The notes: generated by a model not told the origin, from the sequence alone. Positions 26,793 through 35,549 are shown, numbered from the stretch's first letter. The stretch is DNA of 56,469 bases from Nitrosomonadales bacterium (GCA_016214695.1 JACRNY010000005.1:144372-200840), one strand, 5' to 3'. Program-made: numbers and translations.

Positions 26793-28418
26793 TCACACCT
26801 TGAACCGGCCCACGGTCTGGTTCAGGTTCTCCGACAAGGCCTCCATCGATTCCACCGCAACGACGGTGCGCTTGACCACATCGTTGCTGCTGCTCGCCAT
26901 CACCGCGATCTGCTCGACGTTGCGCGCGATATCCTGGCTGGCATCGCGCTGCTTGTTGATGGATTCGGAGATGCTCTCCAGTCCGCGGTTCACGCTATCC
27001 ACCGAGGCGTTCGCCTCGACCAGCACGGCGGTCACTTCACGGATATGTTCCTGGCTGCTTTGCAACGCCCCCATGCCGCGCTGCACGGTCTTTTCGACCT
27101 GGCCAGACTGCGCCCCCAGCGACTTGGTGACTTCGTCGATCTGGGTCGCCGATTGCGCGGACTTCTCCGCCAGCTTGCGCACCTCGTCCGCCACCACGGC
27201 GAAACCGCGCCCCTGTTCGCCCGCGCGTGCCGCCTCGATCGCCGCATTCAGCGCCAGCAGATTGGTCTGCTCGGCGATGTCGCGCACCTGCTGCGTCATG
27301 TTGGTGATGCTCTGCGTGTTGTTGACGAACTCGCCGACCGCCGTGGCGATCTCGCGCACCGAGCTCTCCACCCGCTCCAGCTCCTGCATCATCTCCTGCA
27401 GACTCTGCTGTCCGCGGTTGGCGCGCTCCAGACTCTCGTTCGACAGTTTGGAGACATGATCGGTGCCTTCCGCGACTTGCGCGATGCTGGCGCTGACCTG
27501 CTCGACCGCCCTGGATGTGGAAGCCGCCGTATCGCTCTGTTGCTGCGCGCTCTGCGCCAGCTGCTGGGCATCCTGTGCCAGCGAATGCGCCGCGCTGGCC
27601 ACCTGATGGGCATGCCCATCCACCTGCCTGACGATGCTCTGGAAACTGTCAGTCAGCTCGTTGAACGACTTGGCGGTCTGGCCGATCTCATCCTCGCTGC
27701 GCACCACGACGCGCTTCGACAGATCCCCGTCCTTTTGCATGGTCTGCATGGCCGACTGCAGTTCGCGGGTCGGGTTGGTGACGAAACCGATCAGCCAGCC
27801 GATGCCGAAATACAGGAATATCTGGACGGCTATCTGGGCCGCCCACAGCGCCATGTTCGCCCGGTCCATCACGTCATATTCTTCTGTTATATCCACCGTG
27901 ATGCTTGCGGCGCCGTTCACCGTGCCTTCCGGCACGGTATGGCACATCAGACAGTTGGTACCGCGGAAGTCGCTCTTCGCGATGAACGGAACGACCACGC
28001 GCAAGGTGTGCTTGCCGCCTTGCTCCTGCAGCCTGGTCTGCTCTTTCGCGGAAGACAGGGTTTCCCTGTCCATCTCGTCCTTCACCTGCTCGGACGGCAA
28101 ACCGGGACCGAACTGGTCCTGCACCGGCTTGTTGCGAATGACGCGCAGTTCCAGCACGCGGTCGGAAGCACCCATCTTGTCGACGTAAAGCTTGCGCTGG
28201 TCGCTGTCGCTGATGATGCCGTTCAGCATCAGCATGTTCAGGCCGTTCAACACGCCATCGGCGGAGACCACGGCCTTCTGCCGCGCCTCTTCCAGTACGC
28301 GCTCTTCGAATTTGTCCAACGCCGTGCGTTGCGCCATGACCATGATGACCAGCAGGATGAGCTGGATCGGTATCTGCAACTTGTTTTTCAGCGAAAGCCT
28401 GCTCCACCAGTTATTCAT
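26793..28418 (-). CDS. chemoreceptor with periplasmic c-heme (CxxCH) domain, copy 3
   Basis: This 541-residue receptor is a close paralogue of the 25131-26762 gene. Membrane segments lie at residues about 14-30 and 190-208. The external domain carries [17 protein letters not shown] (Cys156, Cys159, His160; bases 27939-27953). HAMP ([26 protein letters not shown]) and a signalling domain with [20 protein letters not shown] follow. It is the first receptor after motB and has a sigma-28-like promoter directly upstream. The conserved block D-F-R-G-T-x-C-L-x-C-H-x-x-x-x-G is shared by all three heme-type receptors. Confidence 0.88.
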   Translation of the reverse strand: MNNWWSRLSLKNKLQIPIQLILLVIMVMAQRTALDKFEERVLEEARQKAVVSADGVLNGLNMLMLNGIISDSDQRKLYVDKMGASDRVLELRVIRNKPVQDQFGPGLPSEQVKDEMDRETLSSAKEQTRLQEQGGKHTLRVVVPFIAKSDFRGTNCLMCHTVPEGTVNGAASITVDITEEYDVMDRANMALWAAQIAVQIFLYFGIGWLIGFVTNPTRELQSAMQTMQKDGDLSKRVVVRSEDEIGQTAKSFNELTDSFQSIVRQVDGHAHQVASAAHSLAQDAQQLAQSAQQQSDTAASTSRAVEQVSASIAQVAEGTDHVSKLSNESLERANRGQQSLQEMMQELERVESSVREIATAVGEFVNNTQSITNMTQQVRDIAEQTNLLALNAAIEAARAGEQGRGFAVVADEVRKLAEKSAQSATQIDEVTKSLGAQSGQVEKTVQRGMGALQSSQEHIREVTAVLVEANASVDSVNRGLESISESINKQRDASQDIARNVEQIAVMASSSNDVVKRTVVAVESMEALSENLNQTVGRFKV

Positions 28419-28476
28419 ATCTCTTCCCTTCAGTTCCAGGCAGCTGTTCTTGTATCTTTGCCGCCCCTTATGTTCC

Positions 28477-28503
28477 TTAGCGGCAAGCCGCTGCGAACCT
28501 TTA
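28477..28503 (-). promoter_or_regulatory. sigma-28-like promoter before the chemoreceptor cluster
   Basis: The minus strand reads TAAAGGTT, 11 bases, GCCGCTAA, two mismatches from the sigma-28 consensus with exact spacing. The -35 element overlaps the motB stop codon. It ends about 59 bases before the first receptor ATG. The same bases include AGCGGC-AA-GCCGCT, a small palindrome that might alternatively act as a motAB 3' hairpin. Expected regulation of receptors by FliA favours the promoter reading. Confidence 0.6.
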
Positions 28504-29535
28504 ATGCCCCGTTGCCGCCGCCCCCGAGTGGGCGGCCCCCTCCGCCTGCATCGCCACGGCCGCTTCCGGCGCAGATGCCGTCACGGCAACGCCGGACCCT
28601 GCATCCAGTTGCGCCTCTTCCAGCGGATCGCCGGTCTCTGCATCGATATCGACGCTGCCGCCATCTTTCTGCGCCGCCTCTTCAGCCCGCTTGTTCATGA
28701 CGATGATGCTGATGCGGCGGTTGATCGGATTGAGCGGTTGCGTCTTGTCGAACAGCACCGCCGACGACAGGCCGACCACGCGCACGATCTTCTCCTCCAC
28801 CAGACCGCCCCGGATCAGTTCGCGCCGCGACGCATTGGCGCGGTCCGCGGACAGCTCCCAGTTACTGTATTTCCGGTCCGCCGTCACGTAGGGCTGCGCG
28901 TCGGTATGACCGGACAGGCTCACCTTGTTCGGCATCTCGTTCAGCATCTTGCCGATCTCGCGCAGGATATCCTTGGTATACGGCTCCAGGTCGGAGCTGC
29001 CGCTCTGGAACATGGGGCGGTTCTTTTCATCCACGATCTGTACGCGCAACCCTTCCGAGGTGAGGTCGAGCAATATCTGGTTTTTGAACTTCTTCAGCTT
29101 GGGATCGTTGTCGATCACCTGCTCGATGTTGAATTTCAGCTCCTTCAGCTTTTCCAGCTCCTTGATGCGCTCCAGGCGCAGGAACTCCTCCCGCGCCGCT
29201 TTCAGGTTGATGACCTTCGCTTCCGGCGGCAACTCGCCCGCCTTGACCTGACCTTCGCTGCGCGTGAGATCCTGCCCGCCGCCCTTGATGATGCTGGAGC
29301 TGTCGCCGCTGCCGGTGCCCCCCATCAATGCCACCTTGAGCGGCGTCTTGAAATATTCCGAGATCCCTTGCAAATCGCCTTTGGCGGTCGAGCCCAGCAA
29401 CCACATCAGCAGGAAGAACGCCATCATCGCCGTGACGAAGTCGGCATAGGCAATCTTCCAGGCGCCGCCATGGTGGCCGCCGGCCACCTTCTTGATGCGC
29501 TTGATGACGATGGGTCTTTTGTCTTCTTTCGTCAT
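28501..29535 (-). CDS. motB: flagellar stator protein MotB
   Basis: This 344-residue stator anchor has a basic, His-containing N-terminus ([17 protein letters not shown]), one membrane segment near residues 27-47 ([22 protein letters not shown]) with the proton-binding Asp, and an extended plug and linker. The OmpA-like peptidoglycan-binding domain has [26 protein letters not shown] and NRRISIIVM. The last 60 residues are Ala-rich and acidic and probably disordered. It follows motA by 34 bases. It differs clearly from MotD at 5521-6297, so the cell encodes two stators. Confidence 0.95.
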   Translation of the reverse strand: MTKEDKRPIVIKRIKKVAGGHHGGAWKIAYADFVTAMMAFFLLMWLLGSTAKGDLQGISEYFKTPLKVALMGGTGSGDSSSIIKGGGQDLTRSEGQVKAGELPPEAKVINLKAAREEFLRLERIKELEKLKELKFNIEQVIDNDPKLKKFKNQILLDLTSEGLRVQIVDEKNRPMFQSGSSDLEPYTKDILREIGKMLNEMPNKVSLSGHTDAQPYVTADRKYSNWELSADRANASRRELIRGGLVEEKIVRVVGLSSAVLFDKTQPLNPINRRISIIVMNKRAEEAAQKDGGSVDIDAETGDPLEEAQLDAGSGVAVTASAPEAAVAMQAEGAAHSGAAATGH

Positions 29536-29569
29536 GACTCGGTTCTATGGGCTCTGTGTGTGATGACGA

Positions 29570-30424
29570 TCAGCGTTTCTGCTTGACGTGTTCTTCCAGT
29601 TCGGCAAAGCCCGGACGGTCGGTCGAGTTCAGCACCTTGCGCCCGAATTCCACCGCCATCGCGGGGGCGTAGCCGTTCAGATTGGCCAGCAGCACGACCT
29701 TGATGGCCTGGAACATCTTGCCGCTCTCCTCGGCCTTCTGCTCCAGCAAGCCGGCGAGGGGGCCGACGAAACCGTAAGCCAGCAGGATGCCGAGGAAGGT
29801 ACCCACCAGCGCGTGCGCGATCAGGATGCCCAGCTCGGCGGGCGGGATGCCTACCGATTCCATGGTGTGCACCACGCCCATCACCGCGGCAACGATACCG
29901 AATGCAGGCATACCGTCGCCCACCTTGGCAATCACATGCGAGGAGACCATCGCTTCATGGTGATGCGTCTCGATCTCGACGTCCATCAGGTTCTCGATCT
30001 CCATGGCATTGAGGTTGCCGCTGACCATGATGCGCAGGTAGTCGGTCATGAATTCGACCACATGGTGGTCGGCCAGTATCTTGGGATATTTCGCGAATAC
30101 GGGACTCTCGTGCGGGTTCTCGACATCACCCTCGATGGACATCAGGCCTTCCTTGCGCACTTTGCCGAGCAACTCGTACATCAGCGCCATCAGTTCCATG
30201 TACGTCTCTTTGTTGTATTTGGAGCCTTTGAGTACGGTAGGCAGATCCTTGAGGGTGGCCTTGATCGCCTTGCCATTGTTACCGACGAAAAAGGCGCCCC
30301 CCGCTCCGCCGCCGATCATCAGCAGCTCAAGCGGTTGCCACAGTGCGCCCAGATGCCCGCCGGCCATGGCAAAGCCGCCGAACACTGAGCCCAGAACCAC
30401 GATATATCCAATGATCACCAACAT
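29570..30424 (-). CDS. motA: flagellar stator protein MotA
   Basis: This 284-residue proton-channel subunit begins MLVIIGYIVVLGSVFGGFAMAGGHL and has four membrane segments. The conserved blocks DGMPAFGIVAAVMGVVHTMES and GTFLGILLAYGFVGPLAGLLEQ lie in the last pair. It has the long cytoplasmic loop (KGSKYNKETYMELMALMYELLGKVRKEG) typical of enterobacterial-type MotA. It lies downstream of flhC across a 188-base gap that includes a hairpin terminator-like structure. Confidence 0.95.
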   Translation of the reverse strand: MLVIIGYIVVLGSVFGGFAMAGGHLGALWQPLELLMIGGGAGGAFFVGNNGKAIKATLKDLPTVLKGSKYNKETYMELMALMYELLGKVRKEGLMSIEGDVENPHESPVFAKYPKILADHHVVEFMTDYLRIMVSGNLNAMEIENLMDVEIETHHHEAMVSSHVIAKVGDGMPAFGIVAAVMGVVHTMESVGIPPAELGILIAHALVGTFLGILLAYGFVGPLAGLLEQKAEESGKMFQAIKVVLLANLNGYAPAMAVEFGRKVLNSTDRPGFAELEEHVKQKR

Positions 30425-30557
30425 GATTTCGCTCCTAAATAGTGCGCAGTTGCCGAACCTCTATGATGGCATGCTAGCAGCCCGGCCATTCACCGATGTT
30501 TCGAACAAGGTGGGAAATTCGCGACATTTCCCCTGTTTCAAAGGCACAGACGCACAA

Positions 30558-30598
30558 ACGCCGCTACTGCTGATGCCTCCCGTCAGAAGTAGCGGCGT
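30558..30598 (-). terminator. hairpin terminator-like structure after flhDC
   Basis: A perfect 11-base inverted repeat (ACGCCGCTACT at 30558-30568, AGTAGCGGCGT at 30588-30598) with an inner CTGA/TCAG pair lies 15 bases after the flhC stop. The bases beyond it on the minus strand are not a strong T-run, so termination may be partial. It separates flhDC from motAB. Confidence 0.6.
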
Positions 30599-30612
30599 GA
30601 TATCGGATAACT

Positions 30613-31155
30613 TTAGATGAGCGCGGCTTCAAGCTGCGCAGCCTTCCTGGTCTTGCCGGCGCGCGAAGGTGGACGGCAGATGCCGCAACTATACGACTCG
30701 CACAGTTCGTTGGTATGCACCACGAAGTGCCCGCCGCATTCCTTGCATTCGGTCAATTGCAGCATCTTGGCATCGAAGAAGCGGATCAGGAACCAGGCGC
30801 GCGTGATGCTCAATTCCGGCTCCCCCATCGATATCCTGACCTGCTCCAGATACAGGCGGTAGCTCTTGATCAGCGCCTCGACGCCGGACACATTGGCATT
30901 CCGGATCAGGTACTGATAGATGCCCATGAACAGGGACGAGTGTATGTTGGGTAGCCAACTCATGAACCAGTCAGTCGAGTATGGCAGCATGCCCTTGGAC
31001 GGCGATTCCCCCTTGACCTCCTTGTAGAGCCGCAGCAAGCGCTCCCGGCTCAATGCCGTCTCTTCCTGCAGCAGCTGGAGCCGCGCACCCAACTGGATAA
31101 GATCGACCGCGATCTGGATCTCGCGCGCCTCGTTCACCACACTCTTGTTCCGCAT
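30613..31155 (-). CDS. flhC: flagellar master regulator subunit FlhC
   Basis: FlhC is the DNA-binding subunit of the FlhD4C2 activator of class 2 flagellar genes. With the ATG at 31155 the 180-residue product aligns from MRNKSVVNEAREIQIAVDLI with enterobacterial FlhC; a GTG three codons upstream nearer the ribosome site is an alternative. KGMLPYSTDWFMSW and IKSYRLYLEQ are family motifs. The zinc site is visible as CKECGGHF and CESYSCGICRPPSRAGK (four Cys). The C-terminus is somewhat shorter than in E. coli. It starts 12 bases after flhD. Confidence 0.94.
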   Translation of the reverse strand: MRNKSVVNEAREIQIAVDLIQLGARLQLLQEETALSRERLLRLYKEVKGESPSKGMLPYSTDWFMSWLPNIHSSLFMGIYQYLIRNANVSGVEALIKSYRLYLEQVRISMGEPELSITRAWFLIRFFDAKMLQLTECKECGGHFVVHTNELCESYSCGICRPPSRAGKTRKAAQLEAALI

Positions 31156-31167
31156 GACGGACACTCC

Positions 31168-31485
31168 TCAGGCCAGCACTTCGGCGGGCTGACCGGCCAT
31201 CAGGATGGTCGCATGCGCCTGTGACATCATGCGGTCCTTGTTGTAGTCCGTGATCATGTTGAGCAGCAGGCGCTCATCGAAGCGGAAACGGCACAGCAGC
31301 ATGTTGGACGATGCCATCTTCAGCAGTTGCGCGGGAGAGAGGCCGACGATCAGATCGGCCAGTTCCTCGCTCACCCCCAGACGGAAGATCGCGCTGGGCT
31401 TGTCGTCACGTATCATCTGTTGCGCCAACAACATATAAGACAGGTTGGTTTCCTTGATTTCTTCGTGCACTTGTTGAGTGTTCAT
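31168..31485 (-). CDS. flhD: flagellar master regulator subunit FlhD
   Basis: FlhD forms the ring of the FlhDC activator. The ATG at 31485 has GAGGGGA eight bases upstream and gives 105 residues that match FlhD from its N-terminus (ETNLSYMLLAQQMIRDDKPSAIFRLGVSEELADL, CRFRFDERLL). A reading starting at 31551 adds 22 residues with no family resemblance. The 5' region is long: an exact sigma-28 consensus lies about 210 bases upstream, and bases around the ribosome site are complementary to the start of that predicted leader. Confidence 0.93.
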   Translation of the reverse strand: MNTQQVHEEIKETNLSYMLLAQQMIRDDKPSAIFRLGVSEELADLIVGLSPAQLLKMASSNMLLCRFRFDERLLLNMITDYNKDRMMSQAHATILMAGQPAEVLA

Positions 31486-31486
31486 T

Positions 31487-31673
31487 GCGGTCCCCTCGCT
31501 TAAACATTGAAGTCTTGTTACGACGGTTGCATTCTCGGGGACGAAACCCAAGAAAAAAATCGGATATCTTCTGATTATCGTGTAGGAAGAAATATTACAA
31601 GGAAGCCGGAACAGCCCTGCCAGCCTGGATCCGGCAGGAGCGACTCTGGTTGTGGGGACCGCCGCGAGGGGAC
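31487..31673 (-). promoter_or_regulatory. flhD leader with anti-Shine-Dalgarno complementarity
   Basis: The minus-strand ribosome-site segment GCGAGGGGACCGC (31487-31499) directly precedes the flhD ATG. Two leader segments are complementary to it: GTCCCCTCGC (31664-31673, 10 bases) and GCGGTCCCC (31654-31662, 9 bases). They lie roughly 15-34 bases after the start expected from the sigma-28 promoter. Pairing would hide the ribosome site. An RNA switch or an sRNA target is inference. Confidence 0.5.
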
Positions 31674-31694
31674 GCAGTCAGGCATACGGTTTGT

Positions 31695-31721
31695 TTATCG
31701 GCAGGGATATGGAAAACTTTA
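31695..31721 (-). promoter_or_regulatory. exact sigma-28 (FliA) consensus promoter upstream of flhDC
   Basis: The minus strand reads TAAAGTTT, 11 bases, GCCGATAA, matching the sigma-28 consensus at all 16 positions with exact spacing. It is the best such site in the window. The expected start is near 31688, giving a leader of about 200 bases before flhD. No other gene is visible on this strand between the promoter and flhD. Confidence 0.85.
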
Positions 31722-31730
31722 GGGGCAATT

Positions 31731-31746
31731 GGAAAAATATTTTTCC
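31731..31746. repeat. 16-base perfect palindrome beside the flhDC promoter
   Basis: GGAAAAATATTTTTCC is a perfect palindrome centred about 18 bases upstream of the -35 element of the sigma-28 promoter. Its AT-rich centre could act as an UP element or as an operator for a dimeric regulator. Which of these applies cannot be told from sequence. Confidence 0.55.
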
Positions 31747-32009
31747 GCCGCCTCGCTATCGCAACCATTTGAATTTGATATGTTTGATTCGCAGCGACAG
31801 CAAAATCACCTGCATTCGGGAATCATGTTTCTGCAGCCCGTTATTCGCCCCCGCAAGTCGGCACAGTGACGAGAGGAAATCCCGCGCATGGGATATCATC
31901 GGCAGCGTGCACGTTGAAGAGTGAACGCATTCGAATGGCAGCAATGCTCACATGGGTATCGCCGCCAGTCTTTGCATGTCATCCATAGCCCGAATCAGAC
32001 GAGAATATT

Positions 32010-33296
32010 GTGGATCAAAACGTTATTGCCGTAGTAGGCCTCGGTTATGTCGGACTGCCGCTTGCTGTCGAGTTCGGCAAAAAGTTCAAAACCATCGGCC
32101 ACGATCTTTCCGAGAGCAAAATCGCGCATTACCGTGACTTCAGGGATCCCACCGGCGATGTCTCGCCGGAAGACCTGCGCGCGGCCAGTCACCTGGCTTT
32201 CACCAGCGATCCTGCGCTGCTTTCCGCGGCCGACTACATCGTTATCGCAGTCCCCACCCCGGTGGACACTGCGCACCAACCGGATTTCTCCCCCTTGGTC
32301 TCCGCTTCTGCCGCTGTAGGGGAGCATCTGAAACGCGGCGCTACTGTCATCTACGAATCCACCGTATATCCCGGTGCGACCGAGGAGATATGCATCCCGG
32401 TGCTTGAGCGCGCATCCGGCCTGCAATGGAAAAAGGATTTCAATGTCGGCTACTCGCCGGAACGCATCAACCCCGGCGAAAAGGAAAGGACCGTCACCAA
32501 AATCATCAAGGTCGTTTCCGGAGATTGCGCAGCGACGCTCGACAAGGTGGCCCGGCTCTACGAGCACATCATCTCCGCCGGCGTGCATCGAGTCAGCTCC
32601 ATCAAGGTCGCCGAAGCCGCCAAGGTGATCGAGAACACCCAACGCGACCTGAACATCGCATTGATGAACGAATTGGCGGTCATCTTTAACCGGCTCGGTA
32701 TCGACACGCTGGAAGTGCTGGAAGCCGCCGGCACCAAATGGAACTTCCTGCCGTTCCGTCCCGGTCTGGTCGGGGGGCACTGCATCGGAGTGGACCCGTA
32801 TTATCTGACGCACAAGGCGGAAATGACGGGATACCACCCCGAGGTGATCCTTGCCGGTCGCCGCATCAACGACGGCATGGCCGCGTTCGTCGCCCAGCAG
32901 ACGATCAAACAGCTGATCCGGGCGGGCAGCCCGGTCAAGGCGGCAAAAGTCATCGTACTGGGGATAACCTTCAAGGAGAACTATCCGGACCTGCGCAATT
33001 CGAAAGTGGCCGACCTGGTGCACGAGTTGCAGGATTTCGGCTGCGAGGTGCATGTGCATGACCCGGTGGCCGACCCGCATAACGCGATGCATGAATATGG
33101 CATATCGCTGGCGGCATGGGACAGTCTTCCCGCGGCTGACGCGATCGTCGCTGCCGTTTCGCACAGGGAATATCTGGCCATGCCAAAGACCGAACTGCTG
33201 GCAAAGTTGAAGGCCGGCGGCGTGTTCGTGGACGTCAAATCGGCGCATGATGCGGCGGGGATCGCGGCGGCGGGGTTCAGATTGTGGCGCCTGTAG
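32010..33296 (+). CDS. tviB: UDP-sugar 6-dehydrogenase (TviB/WbpO type)
   Basis: This 428-residue enzyme oxidises a UDP-N-acetylhexosamine or UDP-hexose to the uronic acid using two NAD. The N-terminus has the Rossmann motif VVGLGYVGLPLAVEFGK; the catalytic Cys lies in PGLVGGHCIGVDPYYL; FKENYPDLRNSKVADL marks the C-terminal UDP-binding domain. SPERINPGE and the 428-residue length favour the TviB/WbpO group over UDP-glucose dehydrogenase. The start is GTG at 32010. It supplies an acidic sugar for the following cluster. The exact substrate is not readable. Confidence 0.88.
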   Translation: MDQNVIAVVGLGYVGLPLAVEFGKKFKTIGHDLSESKIAHYRDFRDPTGDVSPEDLRAASHLAFTSDPALLSAADYIVIAVPTPVDTAHQPDFSPLVSASAAVGEHLKRGATVIYESTVYPGATEEICIPVLERASGLQWKKDFNVGYSPERINPGEKERTVTKIIKVVSGDCAATLDKVARLYEHIISAGVHRVSSIKVAEAAKVIENTQRDLNIALMNELAVIFNRLGIDTLEVLEAAGTKWNFLPFRPGLVGGHCIGVDPYYLTHKAEMTGYHPEVILAGRRINDGMAAFVAQQTIKQLIRAGSPVKAAKVIVLGITFKENYPDLRNSKVADLVHELQDFGCEVHVHDPVADPHNAMHEYGISLAAWDSLPAADAIVAAVSHREYLAMPKTELLAKLKAGGVFVDVKSAHDAAGIAAAGFRLWRL

Positions 33297-33367
33297 CGCT
33301 CAGCGGTCATTCACTCATTCGCCCACGCCCAGATGCCTCACGCACAATCTAACCATCGTTGGCAAAG

Positions 33368-34195
33368 ATGAACCATCAGAATGAATTGGTGATCGAGGCA
33401 GGCAGAACGGAGCGCCATTACTGGCGGGATCTGTGGCGTTACCGCGAGCTGTTCTTCTTTCTGGCCTGGCGCGATGTTCTCGTCCGCTACAAACAGACCA
33501 CCTTCGGCCTGGTCTGGGCACTGGGGCGCCCGTTGATGACCATGCTGGTGTTCACGCTGGTCTTCAGCAAGCTGGCCAACCTGCCTTCCGACGGCGTGCC
33601 CTACCCTCTCCTGATCTTTGCAGCGCTGCTGCCATGGCAGTTCTTTGCCGGTTCGTTCAGTGGCGCCGGCGACAGCCTGATCAGCAACGCCGGAATGATC
33701 TCGAAGGTCTACTTCCCGCGTCTGGTCATCCCTGCCAGCGCGGTGATCGTCAGTTTCGTGGACTTCCTGCTTTCCGTGATTGTTCTGGCGGGCTTGATGG
33801 CCTGGTATGGATTTGCGCCGAACCTGCGCATACTTGCCTTGCCGTTATTCATCTTCCTTGCCTTTGCCGCAGCCATGGGCGCGGGATTGTGGATCGCGGC
33901 GCTCAACGTCAAATACCGCGATTTCCGCATCGTCGTTCCATTTGTAGTACAGGTCGGACTGTACATATCCCCGGTCGGGTTCAGTAGCGCCATCGTCCCG
34001 GAACAATGGCGCCTGCTCTATTCCCTGAACCCGATGGTGGGTGTGATCGACGGCTTCCGCTGGGCCATCCTGGGAGGCGACACCCAGCTCTACTGGCCCG
34101 GTTTCATGCTCTCCCTATCCCTGATTGTGCTGATACTGGTCACAGGGATAGTATATTTCCGCAAAACGGAAAAGACCTTTGCGGATGTGATCTGA
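33368..34195 (+). CDS. wzm: polysaccharide ABC exporter permease Wzm
   Basis: This 275-residue permease of the ABC-2 type pairs with Wzt to carry undecaprenyl-linked polysaccharide across the inner membrane. It starts with an amphipathic segment (LWRYRELFFFLAWRDVLVRYKQT) and has six membrane segments. Characteristic blocks are FGLVWALGRPLMTM, LLPWQFFAGSF, ISKVYFPRLVIP, VKYRDFRIVVPFVVQVGLYISPVGF and LNPMVGVIDGFRWAI. ATG at 33368 was chosen over a TTG three codons upstream. The stop overlaps the wzt start (TGATG). Confidence 0.92.
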   Translation: MNHQNELVIEAGRTERHYWRDLWRYRELFFFLAWRDVLVRYKQTTFGLVWALGRPLMTMLVFTLVFSKLANLPSDGVPYPLLIFAALLPWQFFAGSFSGAGDSLISNAGMISKVYFPRLVIPASAVIVSFVDFLLSVIVLAGLMAWYGFAPNLRILALPLFIFLAFAAAMGAGLWIAALNVKYRDFRIVVPFVVQVGLYISPVGFSSAIVPEQWRLLYSLNPMVGVIDGFRWAILGGDTQLYWPGFMLSLSLIVLILVTGIVYFRKTEKTFADVI

Positions 34196-35472
34196 TGTCT
34201 ACTGTCATCTCAGTCGAGAACCTGTCGAAAAAGTACGTCATCGACCACCAGAAGCAGGGGCGCCATACTTCGTTGCGTGACGCGCTGACGGAAGGCGCAA
34301 AGCATCTCACCGACAAATTTCTTCATCCATTCTCCGCCACGGAAAACGGCCCGAGCCACGAGGATTTCTGGGCGCTCAAGGATGTCAGCTTCGATATTCA
34401 ACAGGGCGACCGGGTCGGCATCATCGGGCGCAACGGCGCGGGAAAATCCACCCTGCTGAAGATCCTGAGCCGCATCACCGAACCCACATCGGGCCGGGTT
34501 TCCATCAAGGGTCGTGTAGCCAGCCTGCTGGAAGTGGGCACGGGTTTTCATCCGGAACTCACGGGGCGCGAGAACATCTTCCTGAATGGTGCCATCCTGG
34601 GCATGAGCAAGGCCGAGATCAGGAAAAGGTTCGACGAGATCGTCGCCTTTGCCGAAGTGGAGAGGTTCCTCGATACCCCGGTCAAACGCTATTCATCGGG
34701 CATGTATGTCCGCCTGGCCTTTGCGGTCGCCGCGCATCTGGAACCCGAGATATTGATCGTGGACGAGGTGCTGGCAGTGGGCGATGCACAATTCCAGAAG
34801 AAGTGCCTGGGAAAGATGCAGGATGTGTCCGCGCAAGAACGAACCATCCTGTTTGTGAGTCACAGCATGGCTGCAATAAGCAATCTGTGCACAAAGGCCA
34901 TTTATCTTGATAGCGGCAGAGTCCGTTCGATTGGAAACACCGAAGCCGCGATTTCCGCATATTTGAAACTTGGCGCCGAATCGGCCCAAACCGATCTGAG
35001 GAACAGAAAAGACAGGACAGGGAATGGCTTGATCCGCTTCCTGTCTTTCGAACTAAGAAGCTGCGATACGAATGAGCCCCTCAATAGCGTCACCTCCGGC
35101 AGCTCCTGCATTCTGGCCATCAAATTCGAAAGGGGCGCGGCGCATGAAGAAACCATGGACCTCAATGTGGCAGTAGGCATAGATGACCGCCTTGGCAACA
35201 GGATCACACATTTGAGCAACGTCACGACGAACCAGAGCATTCAAAGCCAAAATAATAATAAAGAAGGGATCATTGAAATAGAGATAAAGGAGATGCCCCT
35301 CAGCAAAGGATCATATGGCGTCACCCTATTTTCCACGGTGGCGGGGGATATCGCCGACTGGGTCAAGAATGCAGGCAGTTTTCATGTAGAAGAGGGAGAT
35401 TTTTTCCATACAGGGAAAGTGCCGCATGAGGGACAAGGTGTTTTCTACATAAAGCACTCTTTCCGGGAATGA
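34195..35472 (+). CDS. wzt: polysaccharide ABC exporter ATPase Wzt with C-terminal binding domain
   Basis: This 425-residue ATPase powers glycan export. Walker A is GRNGAGKSTLL, the signature is YSSGMYVRLAFAVA, Walker B is EILIVDEVLAVGD, and the His switch is in FVSHSMAA. After about residue 255 a separate beta-rich domain follows (FLSFELRSCDTNEPLNSVTSG to the end). This is the Wzt carbohydrate-binding domain that in some O-antigen systems recognises a capped chain end. Its presence together with several methyltransferases suggests a capped, length-controlled polymer. It starts one base into the wzm stop. Confidence 0.93.
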   Translation: MSTVISVENLSKKYVIDHQKQGRHTSLRDALTEGAKHLTDKFLHPFSATENGPSHEDFWALKDVSFDIQQGDRVGIIGRNGAGKSTLLKILSRITEPTSGRVSIKGRVASLLEVGTGFHPELTGRENIFLNGAILGMSKAEIRKRFDEIVAFAEVERFLDTPVKRYSSGMYVRLAFAVAAHLEPEILIVDEVLAVGDAQFQKKCLGKMQDVSAQERTILFVSHSMAAISNLCTKAIYLDSGRVRSIGNTEAAISAYLKLGAESAQTDLRNRKDRTGNGLIRFLSFELRSCDTNEPLNSVTSGSSCILAIKFERGAAHEETMDLNVAVGIDDRLGNRITHLSNVTTNQSIQSQNNNKEGIIEIEIKEMPLSKGSYGVTLFSTVAGDIADWVKNAGSFHVEEGDFFHTGKVPHEGQGVFYIKHSFRE

Positions 35473-35549
35473 GCATGGAAGCTTCATGTGCAATATGGAT
35501 TTGCAGTCCGCACTGACAAACACGATCGACCGCAGAGACGAATGCGTAT

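Larger units (their letters stand above)
31486..32009. other. 524-base intergenic region between divergent flhD and the sugar dehydrogenase
   Basis: The left 260 bases hold the flhD leader, sigma-28 promoter and palindrome listed separately. The right part (31747-32009) shows no convincing gene; short open frames there lack ribosome sites and family resemblance. It must contain the promoter for the plus-strand glycan genes, but I saw no clear -35/-10 pair. Confidence 0.6.

Noticed and set aside
30595-30620. A TATCGG...ACTTTA pair near the flhC stop as a sigma-28 promoter for motA
   Set aside because: The spacing between the two elements is far too short, so it cannot work as a promoter.
31486-31551. 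A 22-residue N-terminal extension of FlhD starting at 31551
   Set aside because: The family match begins at the ATG at 31485, which has a strong GAGGGGA site. The extension does not resemble FlhD.
31507-31924. Short open frames in the flhD upstream region
   Set aside because: They lack ribosome sites and family resemblance and overlap the sigma-28 promoter and palindrome.
33297-33367. A terminator between tviB and wzm
   Set aside because: The 71 bases contain no clear stem followed by a T run, so the genes may be co-transcribed.
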